In this document: piece by piece, positions 1 through 5,152 of the stretch
Layout: every line of letters starts with the position of its first letter
How positions within the stretch are numbered: the stretch's first letter is position 1
Source: JBBIRM01 sp037441765
Lineage (GTDB): Bacteria > Desulfobacterota > BSN033 > UBA1163
DNA: 13,662 bases
NCBI GenBank assembly: GCA_037441765.1
Contig: JBBIRM010000069.1
Coordinates: forward strand, 1-13,662
Direction of reading: 5' to 3'
Position numbers and translations under genes: made by a program
The notes under the pieces: generated by a model
The model's input: the letters and a program-made list of their open reading frames with translations, nothing else
What the model was told of the DNA's origin: nothing
Database searches by the model: none

Positions 1-156
1 AGATGGTAGCCTTTTCAATACTCAAGGGATTCTGTATTAAGGGAGCAATCTAAGGTTTCCGCTATAAGATTTTCTCCGACATCCCTCCCCGATTCCCCGG
101 ATGAGTGAGGTGTTACCGAGATGTCATTTAAGAAAAAATTTTCAAGTTATGGGGAT

Positions 157-256
157 GTAGGGTAAGGGCTTGTCCCTTACCGAACCTCTTATTGCCCGCA
201 TTCGAAGGGATTGAAACCCCACCTCCCCAATCTTCCAAATACTTTTTAGAGATCTC
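157..256 (+). repeat. REP-like dispersed repeat, copy 1
   Basis: The unit begins with GTAG (157-160), followed at once by a perfect 8-bp stem, GGTAAGGG (161-168) and CCCTTACC (174-181), with loop CTTGT. A tail of about 75 bp follows that closely matches the tails at 4371-4471 (minus) and 13538-13638. It includes GAACCTCTTATTG, GCATTCGAAGG and CTCCCCA, and ends in a variant of the terminal box (CTTTTTAGAGATCTC, lacking one C). The stem differs from the GGCAAGGG/CCCTTGCC stem at 13507-13527 by a paired T-A for C-G change. This copy has a single palindrome and no recognisable left terminal box. Confidence 0.8.
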
Positions 257-273
257 AATCTGAGAACCTTAAT

Positions 274-302
274 TTGACTTTGAAGAGTGAGGTTGATTAA
301 AT
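274..302 (+). promoter_or_regulatory. Predicted sigma70-type promoter for the ABC exporter pair
   Basis: TTGACT (274-279) and TTAAAT (297-302) are separated by 17 bp, and the expected start of transcription is near 309, leaving a short leader before the ATG at 327. It lies just downstream of repeat copy 1. The -10 match is only 4 of 6, so this is a prediction from sequence alone. Confidence 0.4.
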
Positions 303-326
303 TTAGTTATAAAAGATAATGAGAAG

Positions 327-2081
327 ATGATGGGGCCATATAAAACCCTTAAGAATGATCTTTTTGAGAATCGATGGCAGATTTTAATAGGGCTTTTTGC
401 GCTAATCATAGTGGATGTGCTCCAACTTTTCATTCCAAGGGTTATCAAATATGCAATTGATGATCTAACCTTCGGCTCAATCCCCGCTTCCGGGCTACTT
501 TTCTATGGGATACAAATCTTGCTATTGGCAATTGGGATTGGTTGCCTTCGTTATATCTGGAGGTACTTTCTCTTAGGCAGTGCCCGGCGAATGGAGAAGA
601 GCCTTCGAGAGAAACTCTTTAACCATCTTCAAACCCTTTCTACCTCCTATTTTTCTCATACAAAGGTAGGAGACTTAATGGCTCATGCGATAAACGACAT
701 TGAGGCAGTACGGATGGCCCTTTCGTTGGGAATTGTGTTTTTAATGGATACGATGATTATGGGCATCCTGACGATCTTTTTTATGGTTTACATTCATCCA
801 GTGTTAACCATCTTTGCCATTATCCCAATGCCCCTCATCACACTCGTCACCCTTTTTTTCAGCCGGATGGTCTTTAGACGTTTTGAAACCCTTCAAAAAA
901 CTTTTTCATCTCTTACCGAGAGGATCAGGGAATCCATTGCAGGGATTCGCCTCATCAAGGCCTTTGTTCAGGAGGAAAGCCAAAGGGAAAGGGTCTCCCA
1001 GGTGAGCCAGGATTATATTCAAAAGAATTTGAGTGTGACAAGGGTATGGGGAATGTTTTTCCCACTCATTCTTTTTCTTTCAAATCTATCCATCGCCATT
1101 GTCCTTTTTTGGGGTGGGAAGTTGACGGCCTTCCAGTACATTTCCACAGGGGACTTCGTGGCCTTCATGAGCTATCTTGGGTTGTTGGCCTGGCCAATGA
1201 TGGCCTTAGGATGGGCGATTAATGTGATCCAACGTGGAAGTGCTTCTATGACCCGTTTAAACCGCATCTTCGAAGAGACCTCAGAGGCTTCCGATTTTAA
1301 AGAAACTTTTTGGACAGGTTCATTGGGAGGAGTCCTTGAGGTGAAAGGCCTTACCTACTGTCCAATCAATGGAGGAGTCCCTCTGCTAAAGGATATTAAC
1401 CTAACGATTGAGAAGGGAGAAAGGATAGTCATCGTTGGAAGGACAGGAGCAGGAAAAACCCTTTTGTGCAACTTGATGACAAGGCTCTTAGATCCACCAA
1501 GAGGTTGCTTATACCTGGATGGGGTTGAAATTCACCAAATTCCCCTTGAGGTGGTGAGAAAATCCATTGGATATGTCCCTCAAGAGACCTTCCTCTTTTC
1601 AGATACGATCCGTGAAAACATTGCCTTTGGAAAAATGGATGCAACAGACAAAGAGGTTGAAGAGGTAGCCCGAATTGCGCAGATCTATGAGGAGGTAATG
1701 CAATTCCCAGAGGGGATGAACACGGTGATTGGGGAGAAGGGGATAACCCTTTCGGGTGGACAGCGACAGAGGATCGCTATTGCTCGAGCACTGCTTACGA
1801 ACCCTTCCATCTTTATCTTGGATGATGCGCTTTCCTCGGTCGATGCACAAACCTCCGAACGGATCATCATCGGATTGGAAGAGTTTCTTAAAGGGAAGAC
1901 CAGCATTCTTGTTACCCATCGAATTACCCCTCTCCTTAGAGCCGACCGAATCGTTGTACTGGAGGAGGGGAGGGTAGCAGAGATAGGGGATCATCAAACC
2001 CTTATTTCCAGGGGAGGAATCTATTCTGAACTTTACTGGCGCACACAAATGGAAGAAGAACTGGAGCGGAATAATCTTTAA
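327..2081 (+). CDS. ABC exporter subunit with degenerate catalytic site (BmrC/YheI-like)
   Basis: This is a 584-residue half-transporter: an N-terminal six-helix membrane domain (about residues 15-310) followed by an ATPase domain. The ATPase has Walker A GRTGAGKT (371-378), Q-loop Gln419, a canonical signature LSGGQ (475-479) and H-loop His531. Walker B reads ILDD, so the catalytic glutamate is replaced by Asp500. That substitution is characteristic of the degenerate-site subunit of heterodimeric exporters such as BmrC (585 aa), TM287 and LmrC. The partner is the gene 66 bp downstream, whose defects are complementary. The pair probably exports hydrophobic compounds or lipids across the inner membrane; the substrate cannot be read from sequence. 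The Shine-Dalgarno is weak (GAGAAG directly before the ATG). A second ATG at 330 is equally possible and changes the protein by one residue. Confidence 0.93.
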   Translation: MMGPYKTLKNDLFENRWQILIGLFALIIVDVLQLFIPRVIKYAIDDLTFGSIPASGLLFYGIQILLLAIGIGCLRYIWRYFLLGSARRMEKSLREKLFNHLQTLSTSYFSHTKVGDLMAHAINDIEAVRMALSLGIVFLMDTMIMGILTIFFMVYIHPVLTIFAIIPMPLITLVTLFFSRMVFRRFETLQKTFSSLTERIRESIAGIRLIKAFVQEESQRERVSQVSQDYIQKNLSVTRVWGMFFPLILFLSNLSIAIVLFWGGKLTAFQYISTGDFVAFMSYLGLLAWPMMALGWAINVIQRGSASMTRLNRIFEETSEASDFKETFWTGSLGGVLEVKGLTYCPINGGVPLLKDINLTIEKGERIVIVGRTGAGKTLLCNLMTRLLDPPRGCLYLDGVEIHQIPLEVVRKSIGYVPQETFLFSDTIRENIAFGKMDATDKEVEEVARIAQIYEEVMQFPEGMNTVIGEKGITLSGGQRQRIAIARALLTNPSIFILDDALSSVDAQTSERIIIGLEEFLKGKTSILVTHRITPLLRADRIVVLEEGRVAEIGDHQTLISRGGIYSELYWRTQMEEELERNNL

Positions 2082-2147
2082 TGAAATGAATTAGTATATC
2101 AATGCAGATTTTAATGAGCCAAGAAATTCTGAGGTGTCTGGTTAATA

Positions 2148-4277
2148 ATGTATACCGATTTCGGTTATATGGAAGAAGGTCATTTGGGGAGGCCTTACGA
2201 CCTGAAACTGATGCTCAGGCTGGGAGGATATCTTAAGCCTTATTGGAGCCTGATCTCCCTTTCACTCCTCTTTATTTTAGTGATGGCAGGATTGGACCTC
2301 CTCATCCCTTATTTAACCAAAGAAGCCATTGATCGCTACCTCCTTGCCTCTGCAAGGGAGATCGTTTTGAAAGGAGATGGGTCTTATGAAGAAATCCAAT
2401 TCTTGAATCGGTATGGTCAGATGCTTCTCCCTCAAAAGGAGAAAGGGAAATACCTTCTTCCTCCAGAACGATTGGCCACGATGGACAGAAGTGAGGTGGC
2501 ACGGTTACAAAAATCCGGCCTCCTCACTGAGAATAGATATTATCTTTTTCTCCCCCAAACTCAGCAGGAAGAAGCCCTCTTCCAAAAATATCCATCATTG
2601 TTTGAACGAAGTGGCCCTTATTTGTTTATTGGCTATGACCGCTTAAGGGAGTTGAAAAGAGATGACCTCCTCATTTTGAGAGCAAGAGACCTGAGAGGGG
2701 TTTCCCGCATCGCCCTCCTCATGGTTCTCATCCTGAGTCTCAATTTTATCCTCACTTTCTCTCAGGTCTATGCGATGGAAGTGGCAGGGCAGAAGATGAT
2801 GCATGACCTGAGGATGAAGGTTTTCTCCCATCTCCAAACTCTTTCCATCTCATTTTTTGATAAGAATCCGGTAGGAAGACTGGTTACCAGATTGACCAAT
2901 GATATTCAGAACGTACATGAAATGTTCACCTCTGTCTTGATTAACCTGCTAAAAGATGTCCTTCTGGTCATTGGGATCATATTCTTCCTACTGCATCTTC
3001 ATCGAGAACTTGCCCTGGTTTCTTTTTCAATCATACCGCTGATCTTTATTACCACCCTTTTATTCAGTCGGAGAGCAAGAGATGTCTTTCGGGAGATTCG
3101 TCTCAGGATTGCCCAAATGAACTCCTTCTTTCATGAGAACTTTTCAGGGATTAAGGTGGTTAAACTCTTTAGGAGGGAGAGGGAGAATAGTCAACGTTTC
3201 CAAAAAGTGAATGAGAGATATTATTTGGCAAATATGAAACAAATCTCCATTTATGCCACGTTTGTCCCCCTCGTTGAAATTCTGAGTTCAGGAGCCCTTG
3301 GACTCCTTCTCTGGTATGGAGGGGGAATGGTAGTCCAAGAGGCACTCACCCTTGGCCTCCTGGTGGCTTTTATCTCCTACATTCGGATGTTTTTCCAACC
3401 AATCAGAGATCTTTCTGAAAAATACAATATCCTGCAGTCAGCAATGGCTTCTCTGGAGAGGATCTTTTTATTACTTGACCAGAAGGAAAAGGTTCATGAA
3501 TCCTCTATCCCCCAAAAAATTGAGATGAAAGGCAGGATCGAGTTTCGTCATGTATCATTCTCTTACGATGGCCAAGAGGAAGTACTGCAAGACGTCTCTT
3601 TCTCCATCAGAGAGGGCGAGACGGTGGCAATCGTTGGTGCAACAGGAGCAGGAAAGACCTCCTTGATTCACCTCCTTGAGCGGTTTTACGATGTCAGAAG
3701 AGGAGTTATCCTGATCGATGGAGTTAATATTCGAAAGATCGATCTCCATCATCTTCGAAAAAACATCGGTTTGGTAATGCAAGATAACTTCCTCTTTTCA
3801 GGGAGTATTGAAGAAAATATCCAATTGGGGAATCCAGAGGGGGATGGGAGAAGGGTGATGGAGGTTGCCCAGATAGTCAATGCAGAAAAGTTTATTCAAA
3901 GATTGCCCTGTGGGTATCAGACAATAGTAGGAGAGGGAGGTGAGATTTTATCCTCAGGGGAGGCCCAACTCCTGGCCTTTGCAAGGGCCTTATATGTTAA
4001 CCCTAAGATCCTCATACTCGATGAGGCCACCTCTCATGTAGATCCTGAGACGGAAAGGTTGATTCAGGAAGGGATTGCCCGCCTGATCAGAGGGAGGACC
4101 TCTCTAATTATTGCTCATCGTCTCTCGACCATCCAACGTGCAGATAGAATCATCGTTCTTCACAAGGGCAGGGTTCGAGAGATAGGGACCCATAGGGAAT
4201 TGATGGAAAGGAAGGGGATCTATTTCAAACTCTATCAAATTCAATTTGGTAAACCCTCAAATGCCAAATTAAGATAA
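2148..4277 (+). CDS. ABC exporter subunit with intact catalytic site and large TM1-TM2 insertion (BmrD/YheH-like)
   Basis: This 709-residue half-transporter is the partner of the gene at 327-2081. TM1 lies at about residues 33-56 and TM2 at about 187-210. Between them is a polar insertion of about 120 residues, rich in Lys, Glu, Arg and Gln, instead of the usual short loop. BmrD of Bacillus (673 aa) has an extracytoplasmic domain at the same place. The ATPase has Walker A GATGAGKT (497-504), an intact Walker B with Asp625 and catalytic Glu626, and H-loop His657. Its signature is degenerate: LSSGE (601-605) instead of LSGGQ. The consensus ATP site would therefore pair this subunit's Walker motifs with the partner's LSGGQ. 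GAGGTG at 2131-2136, 11 nt before the ATG, is the likely ribosome binding site. The two genes are probably co-transcribed. Confidence 0.93.
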   Translation: MYTDFGYMEEGHLGRPYDLKLMLRLGGYLKPYWSLISLSLLFILVMAGLDLLIPYLTKEAIDRYLLASAREIVLKGDGSYEEIQFLNRYGQMLLPQKEKGKYLLPPERLATMDRSEVARLQKSGLLTENRYYLFLPQTQQEEALFQKYPSLFERSGPYLFIGYDRLRELKRDDLLILRARDLRGVSRIALLMVLILSLNFILTFSQVYAMEVAGQKMMHDLRMKVFSHLQTLSISFFDKNPVGRLVTRLTNDIQNVHEMFTSVLINLLKDVLLVIGIIFFLLHLHRELALVSFSIIPLIFITTLLFSRRARDVFREIRLRIAQMNSFFHENFSGIKVVKLFRRERENSQRFQKVNERYYLANMKQISIYATFVPLVEILSSGALGLLLWYGGGMVVQEALTLGLLVAFISYIRMFFQPIRDLSEKYNILQSAMASLERIFLLLDQKEKVHESSIPQKIEMKGRIEFRHVSFSYDGQEEVLQDVSFSIREGETVAIVGATGAGKTSLIHLLERFYDVRRGVILIDGVNIRKIDLHHLRKNIGLVMQDNFLFSGSIEENIQLGNPEGDGRRVMEVAQIVNAEKFIQRLPCGYQTIVGEGGEILSSGEAQLLAFARALYVNPKILILDEATSHVDPETERLIQEGIARLIRGRTSLIIAHRLSTIQRADRIIVLHKGRVREIGTHRELMERKGIYFKLYQIQFGKPSNAKLR

Positions 4278-4286
4278 TCTACCCGT

Positions 4287-4317
4287 CCAGTCTTTGGGGA
4301 CTTTTCCAGAGATTTTC
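4287..4317 (+). repeat. Solo right-end fragment of the dispersed repeat
   Basis: This stretch aligns with the right end of copy 3 (13608-13638). Both read CCAGTCTTT, then a short variable stretch, then GGACTTTT, then a version of CAGAGATCTC. The palindromic head and the rest of the tail are absent, so this looks like a decayed or partial copy. The AGTC/GACT pairs it contains (4289-4292 and 4299-4302), followed by TTTT, could form a very small hairpin after the exporter stop codon, too weak to call a terminator. Confidence 0.5.
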
Positions 4318-4349
4318 AAAAAACTAAAGTTTTACTCATTTTTTAAATG

Positions 4350-4386
4350 CTTTTTCAGAGACTTGGATTGGAGATCTCTGAAAAAG
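4350..4386. repeat. Inverted pair of terminal boxes (12-bp perfect hairpin)
   Basis: CTTTTTCAGAGA (4350-4361) is perfectly complementary to TCTCTGAAAAAG (4375-4386), with a 13-base loop. The right arm is the left terminus of the two-headed element at 4371-4546. The left arm is an extra box in the opposite orientation, just outside it. The bases after the left arm (TTGGATTGG) resemble those after the box at 4531-4546 (CGATTGG), so the two are probably copies of the same element end. Confidence 0.65.
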
Positions 4387-4471
4387 ATATAGAAAGACTG
4401 GGGAGGTAGTTTTCCAAACCCTTCGAATGCAGACAATAAGAGGTTCGGCAAGCCACAAGGGCTTGCCCTAC
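4371..4471 (-). repeat. REP-like dispersed repeat, copy 2a
   Basis: Read on the minus strand, this unit starts with GTAG (4471-4468) and a perfect 8-bp stem, GGCAAGCC / GGCTTGCC (4467-4447), around loop CTTGT. The conserved tail then runs to the terminal box (4386-4371). It matches the unit at 13538-13638 closely, including GAACCTCTTATTGTC and GCATTCGAAGG. It forms the left half of the two-headed element that ends at 4546. Confidence 0.82.
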
Positions 4472-4494
4472 GAGAAATTAAACGAATCTCAAAC

Positions 4495-4546
4495 GTAGGG
4501 CAAGGGCTTTTCCCTTTCAGCATTTGTTTTCTTTTTCAGAGATCTC
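4495..4546 (+). repeat. REP-like dispersed repeat, copy 2b (shortened)
   Basis: GTAG (4495-4498) is followed by GGCAAGGG (4499-4506), loop CTTTT and CCCTTTCA (4512-4519). Only the five base pairs nearest the loop are kept, so this hairpin is decaying. The long conserved tail is missing, and a 12-nt linker (with an extra T-run) leads to an intact terminal box at 4531-4546. It is the right half of the two-headed element. Confidence 0.6.
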
Positions 4547-4557
4547 GATTGGATGGG

Positions 4558-4586
4558 TTGACAAAAGGGTGTGGTTGTCCTATATA
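4558..4586 (+). promoter_or_regulatory. Predicted sigma70-type promoter for the small-gene pair
   Basis: TTGACA (4558-4563) and TATATA (4581-4586) are separated by exactly 17 bp. They lie 12 bp beyond the right terminus of the repeat element. Transcription would begin near 4593, only about seven bases before the ATG at 4600. The Shine-Dalgarno-like GGAG (4587-4590) would then be just outside the message. Either translation is nearly leaderless or a different start of transcription is used. Confidence 0.5.
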
Positions 4587-4599
4587 GGAGATAGTTTTT

Positions 4600-4812
4600 A
4601 TGGAAGAGAAAGAGAGACCCTTCACAGAAGCCAATATCATTGGAGAGGAAAAGAAGAGGGAGATTGATCTGAATTCCCTTTTTCCAGGGAAGGAATATGA
4701 TTTAAATCGACTTTTTCCGGATGAAGGGACAAGGAGACTCCTTTATGAACTTAGGCGAAATAAGAGGGATGTGGAACGATTCATCAAAACGCTGATGATT
4801 GAGGAGGAGTAA
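4600..4812 (+). CDS. Small charged protein with repeated DLNxLFP motif, function unknown
   Basis: I do not recognise a family for this 70-residue protein. It is highly charged (Glu, Lys, Arg, Asp), with no membrane segment or signal peptide. The middle contains a short tandem repeat: DLNSLFPGKEY is followed directly by DLNRLFPDEGT. The C-terminal half (LLYELRRNKRDVERFIKTLM) looks helical. The stop codon is 6 nt before the ATG of the zinc-ribbon gene, and that gene's Shine-Dalgarno (GAGGAG, 4801-4808) lies within this gene's last codons. The two are therefore almost certainly co-translated, and may be functionally linked. A predicted promoter stands immediately upstream. The repeated motif could be a docking peptide; that is only inference. 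Confidence 0.7.
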   Translation: MEEKERPFTEANIIGEEKKREIDLNSLFPGKEYDLNRLFPDEGTRRLLYELRRNKRDVERFIKTLMIEEE

Positions 4813-4818
4813 TCATAA

Positions 4819-5052
4819 ATGGAATGCCCTCATTGTGGTTATCTTTTGACCCTGCCATCCTGTTCCAATTGTGGAGGAGAGATTCCACTCAACAGTAGAT
4901 ATTGTTGTTGGTGTGGTCAACCACTTCCAAAGGAAGAGGAAGAAGACTTCTCAGAAAGAAGATTGTGTAGCGACGGAACCTGTATCGGAGTTATTAATGA
5001 AATGGGAGTATGTAATATCTGCGGAAAGCCTTATACCGGCGAGCCAATATGA
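4819..5052 (+). CDS. Small multi-zinc-ribbon protein
   Basis: This 77-residue protein has eleven cysteines. CPHC lies at residues 3-6 and CSNC at 15-18. YCCWCGQPL at 28-36 supplies the second knuckle of a double-zinc-ribbon fold. A C-terminal module has Cys50, Cys55 and CNICGKPY (65-72). An acidic linker (EEEEDFSE, residues 39-46) separates the two halves. The C-terminal pattern CxDGxCIGVI...GxCxxCGKPY recurs, from memory, in small uncharacterised zinc-ribbon proteins of Desulfobacterota. Zinc binding is well supported by the cysteine spacing; any role in nucleic-acid or protein binding is inference. It is translationally coupled to the 70-residue gene upstream (6-nt gap, strong GAGGAG site) and lies 100 bp before lon. 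Confidence 0.82.
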   Translation: MECPHCGYLLTLPSCSNCGGEIPLNSRYCCWCGQPLPKEEEEDFSERRLCSDGTCIGVINEMGVCNICGKPYTGEPI

Positions 5053-5088
5053 TTTGGAATAAGATATGGTTTAAATGATAATCCCGTA

Positions 5089-5117
5089 TTGACAGGCAAA
5101 GTGCCAGTGATTATGTT
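5089..5117 (+). promoter_or_regulatory. Predicted sigma70-type promoter of lon
   Basis: A consensus TTGACA (5089-5094) is followed after 17 bp by TATGTT (5112-5117, 4 of 6). It lies in the 100-bp gap between the zinc-ribbon gene and lon, and gives a leader of about 28 nt that contains the strong ribosome binding site. I saw no clear heat-shock (sigma32) promoter or CIRCE element here. Confidence 0.5.
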
Positions 5118-5152
5118 ATCCTTAAAGAAAGAGTTTAAATCAGGAGGTATCT

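Larger units (their letters stand above)
1..326. other. Intergenic region upstream of the ABC exporter
   Basis: No gene can be supported here. The three plus-strand frames hit stop codons within about the first 53 bases, so any upstream gene reaching in on that strand would contribute at most a few codons. Bases 1-156 hold nothing I recognise. Bases 157-256 carry a copy of the dispersed GTAG-hairpin repeat, and a sigma70-like promoter for the exporter genes is proposed between that repeat and the first gene. Confidence 0.6.
4371..4546. mobile_element. MITE-like two-headed repeat element with 16-bp inverted termini
   Basis: The 176-bp element is bounded by GAGATCTCTGAAAAAG (4371-4386) and its exact reverse complement CTTTTTCAGAGATCTC (4531-4546). 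Inside are two GTAG-hairpin units facing outward: the complete minus-strand unit at 4371-4471 and a shorter plus-strand unit at 4495-4546. A 23-bp AT-rich spacer (4472-4494) separates them and recurs next to copy 3 (13481-13502). The arrangement resembles a BIME (paired inverted REPs) or a short non-autonomous transposon. No clear target-site duplication was seen, and no transposase is encoded here. Confidence 0.6.
4278..4599. other. Repeat-filled intergenic region between the exporter and the small genes
   Basis: This stretch has no credible gene. It is largely made of pieces of the dispersed repeat family: a solo right-end fragment (4287-4317), a lone terminal box (4350-4361), a full two-headed element (4371-4546), and then a promoter-like sequence before the next gene. 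A 63-codon minus-strand open frame at 4332-4523 is made of repeat sequence and is not considered a gene. Confidence 0.7.

Noticed and set aside
79..124. GACATC/GATGTC inverted pair
   Set aside because: Only 6 bp with a long unpaired interior; expected by chance.
157..256. CRISPR-like array
   Set aside because: Repeat copies are kilobases apart, in both orientations and intergenic, with no regular spacers and no cas genes.
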